Assembly: GCA_947172415.1 (NCBI GenBank)
Contig: OX359190.1
Coordinates: 2,294,001-2,358,000, forward strand
Direction of reading: 5' to 3'
Length of the DNA stretch: 64,000 nucleotides
DNA from: Chondrosia reniformis
Lineage: Eukaryota; Porifera; Demospongiae; Chondrillida; Chondrillidae
Part shown: piece by piece, positions 18,573 to 29,307 of the stretch
Position numbering within the stretch: position 1 is the first letter of the stretch
Layout of the letters: each line of letters opens with the position of its first letter
Notes under the pieces: generated by a model
The model's database searches: none
What the model saw: the letters and a program-made list of their open reading frames with translations, nothing else
What the model was told of the DNA's origin: nothing
Program-made: the position numbers and the translations under genes

Positions 18573-19005
18573 CTACTCGAGTTCTACAGTTCCTCCGACT
18601 GCTTTGAGTTGCTCCTTCAATTCTTGAGCTTCTTCCTTATTGACAGTTTCCTTTACAACTTGTGGCACACTTTCAACAAACTTTTTTGCCTAATACACAG
18701 GCACAGATAGATACACACAAAGAAGAGATTGTTAATGAATACACATCAAGATGAAAATGCATTTGAAAGCTCAGATCCACTAAAAACTGAAATTCAGAGA
18801 CTTGATGTGTTGAGTCTGACATAGTTTGGTAAAAATGATGTTTTAGATACACACACATACCAAACAAGTTATTAATTACCTCAACAAGATTAAGTCCTTC
18901 CATCAGTCCCTTCAGCTCCTTGATCAACTTGGCTTTAGAGCTAGCATCAAATTTTACTAGTTTAACAGTAAACTCCGTCTTTTCTTCTTTTTCCTCTTTG
19001 GCAGC
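18573..19005 (-). pseudogene. MRPL12: MRPL12 3' exons, copy A (5' truncated)
   Basis: Two minus-strand exons, 18880-19005 (42 codons) and 18573-18689 (38 codons plus stop), encode the C-terminal domain of mitochondrial ribosomal protein L12 (bL12 family): EEKTEFTVKLVKFD, AKLIKELKGLMEGLNLVE, AKKFVESVPQVVKE and LKAVGGTVELE. This domain normally recruits translation factors to the mitoribosome stalk. The exons are open and the splice sites are good, but the duplicated segment ends in the upstream intron at about 19056. The hinge and targeting exons are absent here, so it is called a fragment. Its C-terminal sequence is closer to the family pattern than that of copy B. Confidence 0.75.
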
Positions 19006-19311
19006 CTGTACATGTGATTTCTTGCTTTTTTAAGTTAAATAAAGTGGAACTATGGGTGGTTATCCAATTACAACTCAAAAACACCAACTAGAACTTTGAA
19101 GGTATACTCCTGCAGAAATTACATTTATAAACACAGTTGGCATACTATACGTATACTCTATGTACAGTATTCGGTGATAGATATTTACTATATATCTGTT
19201 TTTTAACTCGGAGGGGGCTATACTTTAGCTACACAGTAGTTGATTATATTCGATTGTTTTACCTGAATTAATTATAGATTCTGTGTTTGTGATTCTTTTA
19301 TAATTATGTAG

Positions 19312-19772
19312 CGTCTTAGAGGGCTGTCACTTGAAGGTGATCTAAGCATTCTACCTGAAGAAGAACAATACATGCAAGATATGGAAGGTGACACAACTCA
19401 ATATGACCTTGAACCTGGTGAAGGTCCACCGAGGACCAACTCCTTTGGTGCCTTGGTAACTAGAGATGTTATGCGTATCACTCTTACAAGGCAAAAGTGG
19501 GTTTCCTTGAGGAGGATATTCAGTCTGGTGTTCCTTCGGCACACTGGATGTTGTCATTCAAAAACTTGAGGAGGCTAAAGTATGTCCTTGCTCAATCCAT
19601 GGCAGCATGTGGTTCAAGAACATCCATGTCCTGTTTGTGTTTAGGCAAAGCAGGAAGAGAAAGAGAAAAAGAAAACTCTGAAAATAAACTTGGATTCCAA
19701 GACTCCACTTTTGTGGAACTGGCTTTGAGGGTCCTAGGACTAATGTGTGATGGACAAAACAGAACTTTGCAG
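19312..19772 (+). pseudogene. Fragment resembling an IP3-receptor internal region
   Basis: The piece at 19645-19772 (acceptor tttag, donor gtaaat) reads through FVELALRVLGLMCDGQNRTLQ, which resembles the start of the RIH-associated domain of IP3 and ryanodine receptors (FLQLLCxxHNxDLQ). Before it, from 19312, an open frame runs RLRGLSLEGDL then MQDMEGDTTQYDLEPGEG and stops by 19569; this part is not recognised. No further receptor exons follow. It is probably an isolated piece. The family call is weak. Confidence 0.35.
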
Positions 19773-20447
19773 GTAAATTGCAAGAAGAAATTAAGTACCA
19801 TATTTACTATTGTTATGAAACAGGTGGAGATTTCTTCGCTGATACTTGCATAATATCAGTTCCATTCATGTACTTCAAACTGGTATACAATAACTCTTAA
19901 TTTGTTGTTGCTTTTTCTACTACTTCTTCTTATTTATATATAGGACAGTAAAACATTACATCTTGGCAAGTATGTACAAGGACACAGGCTCAGCAGTTAA
20001 AGAAATGTTTTATTTATGTACTTATACTTTTTAATATTTTTTATAATATCAGTTTAGTGCATATATTTACATTACCTTGTTTTTTTAGGATCATCAGTGT
20101 AAAAAGAAATATATATCTCACCTCCCTTTGGTTTAGGAGGGATACAGCCCATGCTACCCGTATTTTGGCGCCTAATTCGACTATATTCCACCCCTTTTCG
20201 TTGTCAAAAGTATTCACTTAAATGTAGAATATCAATTTGAATGTTAATCACATAATTATAACTAAAAATAATATCATATTATAATAAATAAAATAATAAT
20301 GTGCATAATCATTCTAAATAGTCAAATAATATAATAATAAGTAAATATCTTACGAAATCGCTAACGTTTTGTAACGTATCACGTGCTGCGGAACGTTCCG
20401 TTCCGTTCCGCATTTTAGTAACACCCGTCCTGAATGAAGATGATGTG
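19773..20447. other. No gene seen
   Basis: AT-rich DNA with runs of ataata at 20270-20345. Towards the right, a tandem of ttccg words at about 20390-20412 resembles the words inside the adjacent inverted-repeat element. Confidence 0.4.
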
Positions 20448-20455
20448 ATTGAATC

Positions 20456-21106
20456 GGGGTCTCTCTAAATCGCGGAACCGGAGCGAATTCCGGAACACGG
20501 AAAACGGAGCACGGAATAACGGAAACGCATAATTCGCTGTGGACGAAAGAGTATAGCCACAAATGTAGGTTTTAACTAAGTTTTCCTTTGTTATGATCTT
20601 TATGATTTTAGGGCAAGTTAGCTAATAAACAGGAGTGCTACATACCTGCCAGTCCATATTCATACATGTGGCCGACCAATAGTGTGAATACATTAAGTAT
20701 AATATGCGCACGTACGCTTGGCCCTCACAAATAGCTAGCTGCTTGCCTATTAGGGGTACAAGCTCAGCTTGCAAGTCCAATAACGGCGATTTCTACATAT
20801 ACTTAGTTTGTTCGTGTATTTAGTCGAAGAACATCAATGAACCGTTTACGTACGCATTATCAATTGCTAGTTAGCTACCTAGTTCGTTCGTAATTATAGC
20901 TGTCGCAGTTGTTGCTAATCTCACGCAAGCCTTCCATTCTCTGCTCTGTATTCCTGGCACGCTGCATAAATCAGTTGCGCCTGCGAATCGACCGAACCAA
21001 TTAGCCCACGGCGAATTATGCGTTTCCGTTATTCCGTGCTCCGTTATTCCGTGCTCCGTTTTCCGTGTTCCGGAATTCGCTCCGGTTCCGCGATTTAGAG
21101 AGACCC
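20456..21106. mobile_element. MITE-like transposon with ~90-100 bp terminal inverted repeats and 8-bp TSD
   Basis: The left arm 20456-20542 (gggtctctctaaatcgcgga and on) is the inverted copy of the right arm 21006-21106. The right arm has one extra tandem copy of a roughly 15-bp word (ccgttattccgtgct). The element is flanked on both sides by attgaatc (20448-20455 and 21107-21114). An 8-bp target duplication fits hAT-type transposition. The roughly 460-bp interior shows no transposase frame, so it is non-autonomous. It sits 27 bp upstream of the CLASP-like ATG. Confidence 0.85.
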
Positions 21107-21140
21107 ATTGAATCGCTAACCATTGTCAAGAAATTAAACG

Positions 21141-21314
21141 ATGGAGGAGAGACTAGTTAAGGGCGTCCTTCAAAGCAACACGACCGTCCGGTTGCAGGTT
21201 GCGGAAGAGCTCTTGACATTCCTGAGTGATCCCTCTTCGAGTCTAACTGGATTTGAAGATTTAGATCAGGTGGTAGAAGGGTTGGTGGCTTGGCTGAGGA
21301 GCAGTCATTTCAAG
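21141..21314 (+). pseudogene. CLASP: CLASP first coding exon, isolated
   Basis: ATG and 58 open codons end at a gtaacg donor in phase 0. The residues (RLQVAEELLTFLSD, then VVEGLVAWLRSSHFK) match the N-terminal TOG region of CLIP-associating proteins, which bind microtubule plus ends. In vertebrate CLASPs the same spot is followed by V-x-L-x-G-x-DILS. No second exon was found before the XPNPEP1 piece, so this is a fragment or a very distant first exon. The upstream flank carries the transposon at 20456-21106. Confidence 0.6.
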
Positions 21315-21759
21315 GTAACGAGAATGGGTCGCGTTGATGTACTAGAAAAGAGGTTTCGCCTTGGGACGCCATTTTAGAGTATTCTCCTTAAGACAACAGA
21401 TGTCAATTGAGCGTCTCGTAAATGACTTCATTGTAAAATCTTTTGAAGAATAAATACATTTTAAATAAAGACAAACTGCCAGTCTTAAATTAGCTTTAAT
21501 CAGTGTACATCAAAATTAGCACTTTTATGTGACATTTCTTTGCATATGAACATTGTCTCATGTCAGTTGGCAAGTAATTGTGTTATATGCTACATGTTTA
21601 GAATTTCACTGGATACTGCAGAACTGTAGTGCACAGTGAATTATACTTGAAGACATGCTATATGTAGCTATATAAATATTAGAGTTGTTGTGTATTCTCA
21701 GATCTATAGCAGATCATTGACATCTGTATTGTCTAGCTTGTCTCCTCTTACTCTCACAG

Positions 21760-22527
21760 AGCCGGGTTACTATGACGACGGTAGCTTTGGTATCAGACAC
21801 GAGAATGTGGTGCTCATTGAGGAGGCTGCAACTCCTCATCGCTACAAAAACGAGCAGTACCTCACAATGGAGCCCGTTACCATGGTACCCTACCAGCAGA
21901 AGATGATCCTGCCAGAGCTACTGACTCCTTTAGAAGTGAGTGAAAGTGTGGCTGGATTGGAAAGGGTGTGGCTGGATGAGAAGGGGTGTGGCTGGATGGG
22001 AAGGGGTGTAACTGGATGGGAAGGGGTGTGACTGGATGGGAAGTGGTGTGGCTGGATGGGAAGGGGTGTGACTGGATGGGAAGGGGTGTGGCTGGATGGG
22101 AAGGGGTGTGGCTGGATGGGAAGGGGTGTGACTGGATGGGAAGGGGTGTGGCTGGATGGGAAGGGGTGTGGCTGGATGAGAAGGGGTGTGGCTGGATGGG
22201 AAAGGGTGTGACTGGATGGGAAGGGGTGTGGCTGGATGAGAAGGGGTGTGGCTGGATGAGAAGGGGTGTGGCTTGATGAGAAGGGGTGTGGCTGGATGGG
22301 AAGGGGTGTAGTCTGGATTGGAAGGGGTGTGGTCTGGATTGGAAGGGGTGTGGCTGGGAGGAGAGGAGATGCAACCTGTTCTGTGTTGACAGTTTCTCTC
22401 TCTTTAGATCGAGTGGTTGAATGAGTACCACACAAAGTGTTGGGAGCAGGTGGGACCTCTACTAAGGGAGAAGGGAAACATGAAGGCCTGCCAGTGGCTA
22501 CAGAACCAGACTAGACTGCTGGACTGA
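21760..22527 (+). pseudogene. XPNPEP1: XPNPEP1 last two exons (Xaa-Pro aminopeptidase 1), 5' truncated
   Basis: Exons 21760-21935 and 22408-22527 join in phase 0. They encode PGYYDDGSFGIRHENVVLIE, a MEPVTMVPYQQKMI block, then IEWLNEYHTKCWEQVGP and a TGA. This is the C-terminal end of the creatinase-like catalytic domain. It keeps the Glu of HENVV, a metal ligand in the family; the other nearby ligand, Glu of the EPGYY motif, is split over the upstream junction. Upstream catalytic exons are missing, so on its own it is not functional. The intron between the exons is filled by a 20-bp minisatellite. It ends 332 bp from the convergent TRIM-NHL stop codon. Confidence 0.8.
21950..22365 (+). repeat. 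Minisatellite, ~20-bp unit, ~20 copies
   Basis: Repeats of ggatgggaaggggtgtggct with gga/gag and gct/act variants fill the XPNPEP1 intron. Because 20 is not a multiple of three, long spurious frames open on both strands. They are low-complexity and not genes. Confidence 0.95.
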
Positions 22528-22858
22528 ATGGACACTACACATAACAACTTAAATTATTAGTAAAATAAACATTACAGTATAGAATTAGATGTTTAACTTT
22601 CACTTCAAATTTATTATAAGCAGAATCAAATTTGTACTGAGTGGATGAAATGAAACTTGCATCAGCTTACTATAATAATACACACTGAACATAATCATTA
22701 ATAATTGTGAATAAACAGTATTATTATAGTTTGTAAATAATAATTTGGAATTGGACATTAAATTGAAATTGAATAAATCATTGTACAACTAATTATTTAA
22801 TAATTTCTATAAATTTGAATAAATGTTCACAGTTAACAAACTTGTTCTCTAAACGTTC

Positions 22859-25054
22859 TCAAAGTACTACTACTCTACTGTTATCACTATCTGCTATGTA
22901 AATGAGTCCATCACTATCAACTGATAAACCACGAGGATCATACAATCCAATATCAGTCACTTCATGGACACAATGTCCATCTTGTGTGAAGATGCTGAGC
23001 TTATTAGCTTCAGCTGAAACTACCACTATATGTCCATCACTTGTGACTGCTATACCTCGTGGATTCTTCACAATGCCATTACCAAACTGCCTAATAAACT
23101 GACCATTCTGCTGAAACACTTGAATGCGATGATTATCACCATCTGTGACATGCACCAAATCATCAGGTGTTATGAGAATGTAACGAGGGCAATTAAACTC
23201 TCCTTCAGCTTTACCCTTGTGACCAAACCTGTACAGGAATGTACCTTCTTCTGTAAACACAGAAACACAATCACCCCTATACTCTGCCACAAATATATGT
23301 CCCTCCTTGTTAACTGCCACACCATATGGATTACCAAGTTGACCTTGATCTTTACCTTTTCCTCCAAACTGCCTTACAAATTCATCAGCTGCTGTGTAGA
23401 TACTGATGTAGCCATTATTAAAGTCACTAACTATCACATTCCCCGTTCTACTTAGTGCTATTCCATATAACCAACCACCATTCTTGACTTTGAAGCTTCT
23501 TATAACTTGACCTTGTCTGTTTAGGATAGTAACTTGTTCTTTGTTATCTGAACAGTATAGCAAACCATCCGGACCTACTGTAACACCCAAATACTGAGAA
23601 CCTGATGGATGCTTGAACTCCTGCTTGACTGCAGTAATTACGCTAGCACCAAATACCTTCACCTCTACTGGACTGCCTGCTACATCATGTCCTCCAACAG
23701 TCACACTCAGATGACACTTCTCTGATGGAACACTCGCAAACTGCACCTCATATGTGCCATCTCTCATGTCTGCTACTTTACCAAACACAGGAACACCTGC
23801 TGTCACAGGACGAAGGACAGCCAACACTTTCTCTCCTCCTCTGCACTCATTGCCTCTCTCGTCTCTAGTCATCACCTTCAACTGCAAAGGAGGTTTCTTT
23901 ATCGAAGGGCTCATTCTGCAGGTAATGACGTTATCCTTCACTTCCACTCCTTCCATAGTGCAGTTTGGTGGACGGGGACTGTGATGGATGCTTCCAAGTG
24001 ATGAGATGTACTTTTCCACTTCTTCTCGATCACAGCTCTTCAGACCAACAGAAGGTTGAATGGAGGCTCTTGGCATTGAGATACTGCTGCTGAGAGATGA
24101 CATGCGACTGACAATCTTCTTTGTCACTGATAACTGCTCTTCTGTTGTACCATTCAAACTCATCTCTTCTGACAGGCAATGGAATGCATCAAGCTTTTTC
24201 AGACTGATCGTTAATTCTCTCTCGCGTCTCTCTAGTTCTCTTCTTCCCTTGTCTTCTGCTTCCCTCACTTTAGCAGCAAGACCATCACAGCGGGCTGTCA
24301 CCATGGCAAACAGATGCTCCTTCATTCCACCAATCTCTCCTAACGCATTCTCAGACTGTTGTTGGAGACTAGCTTTGCTGTCCTGCACTTCTTGGAGAGC
24401 AGATCTGATTATCTTCCTTTGAGTCCTCACGGATGAAAGGCACTGCGTCAGAGTGGTCTTGTTGGACTCTCCCAGCCTATCGTCAATGTACGACACTTTG
24501 TGGAAACGATGCGGTTCGACAGAAGAGCAAATGTGACAAATCATATCTTCACAAGTGTGACAATAAAGTTTGCAATTCTCTTTGTGTTTGGAGCATTTGA
24601 ACAAATCCTCTTTCTTACCGCCTTGCTCAAACACTCCTTGCAACGGCTTCATTTCGTGTTTCTTGAAGACTTTTCGAGTTTTATGAAGATCGACGCATTC
24701 CTGGCAAATGAACGCATCACAAGTCGAGCAGAAACTTACGGCCGATCTCTCTTCTTCGTGTTCCTCCTGACAGATGACGCCTTCCTTCCGGTACTGGTTG
24801 CTCAAAGCCTTCCTCAGAGCGAACGGATGGTCAGAAAGATCTTTGAGAGACAAGGAGAACACTTCCTCGCAAATCTTGCAGGAGACTCTGCGATGGAGAA
24901 TCTTCTCTCGACATTCTACCTTCTCGCACAAAGCTAACGAGTGGAGACACGGTAGACATTTCAACTCTTCTACTTTTTCTCCGCAACCGACACAAGAGAG
25001 ACTAAGCTCGCTGGACTGAAGGGGTGGGAGCGCTGGAAGCACTAGCTCCGCCAT
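22859..25054 (-). CDS. TRIM-NHL protein 1 (RING, two B-boxes, coiled coil, filamin, NHL repeats), single exon
   Basis: An intronless frame of 731 residues begins MAEL. In order: RING-like finger at about 21-62 (CVGC, LPCLH, CKIC; spacing after the His is H-x4-C, slightly unusual), B-box 1 at about 95-134, B-box 2 at about 154-187 (CSKHKENCKLYCHTCEDMIC), coiled coil at about 195-320, filamin-type Ig domain at about 362-468 ending GSPVEVKVFG, then about six NHL repeats to the end (IYIADSDNSRVVVL). The architecture is that of TRIM2/3/71-type proteins, which are E3 ubiquitin ligases or RNA-binding regulators. Ligase activity is inferred. Close paralogues lie at 41031, 46284 and 51616 and probably beyond the right edge. 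The 3' end converges with the XPNPEP1 piece. Confidence 0.9.
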   Translation of the reverse strand: MAELVLPALPPLQSSELSLSCVGCGEKVEELKCLPCLHSLALCEKVECREKILHRRVSCKICEEVFSLSLKDLSDHPFALRKALSNQYRKEGVICQEEHEEERSAVSFCSTCDAFICQECVDLHKTRKVFKKHEMKPLQGVFEQGGKKEDLFKCSKHKENCKLYCHTCEDMICHICSSVEPHRFHKVSYIDDRLGESNKTTLTQCLSSVRTQRKIIRSALQEVQDSKASLQQQSENALGEIGGMKEHLFAMVTARCDGLAAKVREAEDKGRRELERRERELTISLKKLDAFHCLSEEMSLNGTTEEQLSVTKKIVSRMSSLSSSISMPRASIQPSVGLKSCDREEVEKYISSLGSIHHSPRPPNCTMEGVEVKDNVITCRMSPSIKKPPLQLKVMTRDERGNECRGGEKVLAVLRPVTAGVPVFGKVADMRDGTYEVQFASVPSEKCHLSVTVGGHDVAGSPVEVKVFGASVITAVKQEFKHPSGSQYLGVTVGPDGLLYCSDNKEQVTILNRQGQVIRSFKVKNGGWLYGIALSRTGNVIVSDFNNGYISIYTAADEFVRQFGGKGKDQGQLGNPYGVAVNKEGHIFVAEYRGDCVSVFTEEGTFLYRFGHKGKAEGEFNCPRYILITPDDLVHVTDGDNHRIQVFQQNGQFIRQFGNGIVKNPRGIAVTSDGHIVVVSAEANKLSIFTQDGHCVHEVTDIGLYDPRGLSVDSDGLIYIADSDNSRVVVL

Positions 25055-25677
25055 TTGCAGACCTCGCCTAGTTGCTGTATTTGGTAATTGTTTATTCTAT
25101 CTGTCTGTTGTTTGTCTAATTTTAGTAATCAGTTCAGTTGTTACTATTTTGGTACTTTATGGTTTATGTAGCAATCTATAGATCGATTTTAGTTTAGCTT
25201 TATTGTTTATGTAGATCAATTTTAGTATTTTGAATTATGTTTTTGTGTTAATATGCTAAGTAACTTAAATCATGTGTACCTAAACTTTAGATTCGAATGT
25301 GCGTAGTACAAAGAAAGTCATCATTGTGTGCAGACAAACTGTATGTATGTTGTTGTATGTTAAATTGAATAAATTTGCTACATTGCAATGCTGTGTATAG
25401 CAACTTCCATCTCTGTCTTTTAATCTGTAGCTAAATCCAGGAGCAGGTCATTATTATAGTCACTAACTATCACTAACTATCTATTTATACTTAATCTCTT
25501 AAATAAAATACATTTAAGTGTTTAATGGAGAGACATCTATGAAAATAAATTTGTAAATATGGCATTTGGGAAAGGCTTATAGTAGTATGTATCGATTGTA
25601 GTACATATAGTTTTGTATATTTAGCTATACCAATGGACATTGAAGTTTAGAAGTTTACAATTAACTGAAGAATGAGT
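25055..25677. other. TRIM-NHL 1 upstream region
   Basis: The first ~200 bp (gcagacctcgcctagttgct, then tttgtctaatttta, then tagatcgattttag) are conserved upstream of all four TRIM-NHL copies, so promoter and 5' UTR were duplicated with the genes. The remainder is AT-rich with no coding signal. Confidence 0.5.
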
Positions 25678-26491
25678 CTATTTACTAGTTTGTGTTGTGA
25701 TAATTGTCATGTGCCATGTGGAGCTGTTTGATATGAAACTGTCTACTTCTCGTTTGATCCGTTCTATTGAATGTTCCAGTCTCTCTTTGACAGTCTCATC
25801 AAGAGCTTTATAGCGTTTGAGGTTTAGTTCAAGTTTTCCATCTTTCAGACAACAAGGAACAGAGATGGCCATATTGGAAGGGAAATCCCCCACATCATTG
25901 AGACACAAAGCTACTGAAAAGGTGTGGTCTGATGACCCCGCCTCCCAGCACTCTACAAATGTCACTAGTGCCACGCCCTCAGCCAGAGGTGGAGAAACAC
26001 AGGTGTCTCCCTCACCCACTGACCGCTGCTCCACCAATTTAGGGAGCTCTGTGTTCAACCATTCTCCTTCAAACACACACTCTCTCAAAGGTCCGCTGAA
26101 CCACTCTGGTCCAGTGATGGCGCTCCTCTTGTAGCTGTGGACTACAACGGAGGAGAGGTCCAGTACCGCCTCCCTCCCTCTGGTACCGCCCCACACTGCC
26201 ATGCCCCTCACATGAGAGGGGTTGATGGACAGCCTCTCTACTATAATGGATGCTGCTTGCTGGCAGGTGAGGACAGCCGGAGTCACACACATGTCCACAG
26301 CTGGTGAGATTATAGAGACATCCAACGCAGCAAAGGGACCTGACACTATCACCTTCCTCGGTTTATCCTTCAGTGAGGACAAGACATCTTTATAGCTTTT
26401 AAACACCTCTCCAGATTTCTGTAACAATTTCATTTCTTCATCAGTTGTACCTTCTTGACCTCTGCCCTCTGACCTCTCCTCCATCTCCTCA
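25678..26491 (-). pseudogene. MDH1B: MDH1B-like 3' exon (putative malate dehydrogenase 1B), 5' truncated
   Basis: One minus-strand exon has an acceptor (tttgcag) at 26492 and about 270 open codons to a stop at 25678. It contains KVIVSGPFAALDVSIISPAV, then NPSHVRGMAVWGG and VVVHSYKRSAITGPEWFSGP, which fit the C-terminal half of MDH1B (the motif DVIIWG and a later Y-x-S-A-x-x-GP). The NAD-binding half should precede it but no upstream exons were seen, so it is probably another gene tail. An in-frame ATG at 26484 exists, so a short independent protein cannot be excluded. Confidence 0.6.
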
Positions 26492-27934
26492 CTGCAAATC
26501 TCACCAACATGATTCAGTACAAATATGACACACGTTCTGGTACCAATCTAAACCAATTTGTTAGATTTAATTTGGAATCAGAAGGCGGATTGCCAATCAA
26601 ATACAGGTAAGACCAGGTGGTCTGTATGACATCAATTCATTTTTCTCGAAATAAATTAGGTCCAATAAATTAGCACAACATAAAAACAAGGTGGATGCTG
26701 GGAGGTAAGAGAGAAGATGAAGGATGAAGGAAAAGAAAGCAAAAGGACTTGTGGTGATAGCATTGGATGAGATTGCCTGTATGACCAACGTGTGTACTAT
26801 GGTTGCTATGATCGATTTTTGTATTTTGTTTTTGTTAAATGAAAAGTCAGACAAATTCTCAAATGTGCTTCAGTTTCGACAGTAAGTTGACTGAGATAAT
26901 ACATGTATATTCATTTTTATACATAGGTTTGCAGATCAAAATGGCAGCCGTCAGGTAAACTTGTTTGCAAATTGAATACTAAATTATAGCGTTTCTTTTT
27001 AAGATTGAAGTTGTTTCATTTCCTTTTACTTGTCTCACACTCGCAACTTGTATTTGCCTTTTAGTGTAACCTAAACGTTGATAAAGTCTGCATTATTATA
27101 TATTACATTACAAGTGTTTCCTTTTTGCACTTGTAGCAATCTTTTCAGAACGCTGTGGATATTTAGTTGGAGGATTCTCAATAGTTTCACTTTGATGGAC
27201 AATGTCTGTCTATTTGATGAAGTGATATGTTACAAATAGCTCTGCTTTGAGTGTGAGTTTTGACATTTTGGAATATGACAACTGATGTAACATTTGTTAA
27301 ATTAATCTGTACGTACTGTAGACATTTCACAAGTACATTCGAATAATACTTTGTACGAAATTGAGCACATTTCAAATTCTGTGTATATTGTATGTATGTA
27401 AGTTCTAAGATTACCTGAAAAAGTTAAGTGTTCAAAAGCTGGACTTAAATTAATTACAGCTGTTACTATGTAGTGTTAGGTACTGCTATGGTATTATTTG
27501 TACTTATGAAATTATTGGGAAGGACAATGTAGAAGTCCATGTTCATTCTATAGGATGGTATCAAAAGTTGTTTATAGAAAAAATACAAGTTTTTTAGAAT
27601 TCTAGAGTGTGCAATTGTGTTATATATCATCTGTAAAGAGACTGTACAGTATTAATTGGAGTGATTTATACGGTTTAAAATTGGTTTGAACAAAGAATCT
27701 TTTAAATGTTTGTGGTAATTATTTGACATAAACAATAGCTCCATTTAGATTTTGTTACAGGTCAAGTGTGAGGGACCAATTAGTAACTGATTAACATGTG
27801 ATAAGGCTAACCATACAGAAGTGGCTACTGAAATTTAAGTGCTTTACTATCCACAGCACTTTTATGTGAATTCATTCTGACAACCAGTAGATTTGCGTCT
27901 GGTATAGAAATGGCCAATTTGCCTTTTATACTTG
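26492..27934. other. Duplicated flank without a supported gene
   Basis: From about 26860 this matches 48720-49800. Both copies hold gcagatcaaaATGGCAGCCG followed by tcag and a gtaaac donor (ATG at 26941 and at 48859), which would be a five-codon first exon, MAAVR. I could not link it to a downstream exon. The rest is AT-rich. Confidence 0.45.
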
Positions 27935-28019
27935 ACCACTCCCCCTTGCCCTTGACCACACCCTCCTCTTACTTGACCACTCCCCCTCCTACTTGACCAC
28001 TCCCCCTCTATTTATATTC
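27935..28019 (+). repeat. CT-rich minisatellite, copy 1 (short)
   Basis: Repeats of cttgaccactccccctcttg-like units precede every PSMD6 piece in the window; this is the shortest block. The other blocks are at 44285-44790, 49880-50092 and 54815-55015. Confidence 0.85.
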
Positions 28020-28115
28020 AGATTTGTGGCAATGGGACGTTTGAACTGCAGAATAGACAGAGTAGCTGGAGTAGTGGAAACTAACAGACCGGACCAGAAG
28101 AACTACCACTATCAG
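28020..28115 (+). pseudogene. PSMD6: PSMD6 penultimate exon piece, copy 1
   Basis: It encodes [20 protein letters not shown] and [12 protein letters not shown] with a gtgagc donor. This is the C-terminal tail after the PCI domain of the 26S proteasome subunit Rpn7/PSMD6. The start of the exon (LDRDLS in the other copies) is deleted, and the last exon is missing because copy B of the segmental duplication begins at about 28245, inside the following intron. Confidence 0.75.
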
Positions 28116-29251
28116 GTGAGCACTACTAACGTGAGGCAGACCCTCCAGTCCTCCATGTTTTGTTGAGGCGAGATGTAAGATCTTAGAAATCAAATAGTCT
28201 TAAAGTCTTTATTTTTGTGGTTACTCCTTCCAGTGTATGTATACATTTGAGGGCAAGTACATATTCACACAATTGAACTTATAAAACTAGTGGGTCTGAC
28301 TATTGTCATTTTATATATATTACCATTACTATAATTACTAATTGACTGATTATGTCACTCTATTGTCTGACTATATAATATATCACAATGTTGTGCTATG
28401 AAAATGAAGAAATAAATTTCATGTTAAATAGTCTTTTAATTGCAAGGTACTATCACCAATATAATGTCCACTCACACATATATAAATTACAATTGTGTTC
28501 TTTCTAATTACTCTACAGTCATATTTAACTTTATGTCTCGTGATGGCACTATTAGAGAGGAGATCTTATGCAAAGATTTCAGTCATGCAAAGGATGACAT
28601 TTCAGAAGTATGCATGCTTTTGGTTTTGATTATGTATAGCAACTGGTTGTAGTAAATACTACATTTAGTAAATGCCAAAATGTCAGCAATTCAATTCGGC
28701 AGCATAGCTAAAAGATGTATACATCGGTAATTTGTAATTAAAATAATTCGTGAAGAGTATCATTGTACAAGTAATAAATCATTGGGGCTGCCGCACTCGA
28801 ATTTCTTGGCCGCTTTGTTGGGCTTATTTATTGTAATCCTAACGTTTCTGACGTTTCTAACGTTTCTATCTTCAAATGTATAAAGAACGGCAGAAAAGGT
28901 ATTAAATGGTGGTTTCTTTGCTCATTCCTCCTTACACAAAAGGAGCATGATCCATTTCTCTGATCCTTTCTGCATACAGTCTCTTCTTCGAATTTTCACA
29001 CTCTCAAAGCGAGAACTAAGGGAGGAATTTCGATGGCTCTTGGCGAAAGGATTAAAGACCTCTAGGTCCAGATCGACATCAATTCAATTCGTCAGCCATT
29101 TATTTTTTATTATACGAAATTCCCTATTCAGCGAATAGACCGATCGGTGGCAATCGAATTGTCTCACTTTTAAAAGGTAAGAAAGTTGCAAACCTACCAT
29201 TTTCAAAGCTTATGAGTGACTGAAATCTTATTTGATATGATTTGGTCGCAT

Positions 29252-29307
29252 TGAGAGAAACAATCGTCTGCCGGTAACCGGTTACCGGCAGACGATTGTT
29301 TCTCTCA
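29252..29307. repeat. Perfect 56-bp palindrome, copy B
   Basis: Identical to 10509-10564, with its centre at 29279/29280. Flanks differ by scattered substitutions while the palindrome itself does not. Confidence 0.9.

Larger units (their letters stand above)
9541..19056 (+). repeat. Segmental duplication, copy A (~9.5 kb)
   Basis: From about 9541 to 19056 the sequence matches 28245-37926 almost base for base, introns included. It starts just after the TMEM245 3' end and stops in an intron of the MRPL12 remnant. Differences are scattered substitutions, small indels and a rearranged repeat array. The duplicated unit carries the repeat/Death-like gene, a second Death-like exon pair and the MRPL12 3' exons. 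Confidence 0.9.

Noticed and set aside
21877..22435. Two long minus-strand frames rich in His, Pro, Ser
   Set aside because: They are translations of the 20-bp minisatellite inside the XPNPEP1 intron. The frame stays open only because the unit lacks stops.
23030..23455. Plus-strand frames opposite the TRIM-NHL genes (also near 24060, 42233, 47044, 52373)
   Set aside because: They mirror the conserved minus-strand coding sequence in every paralogue and lack features of their own.
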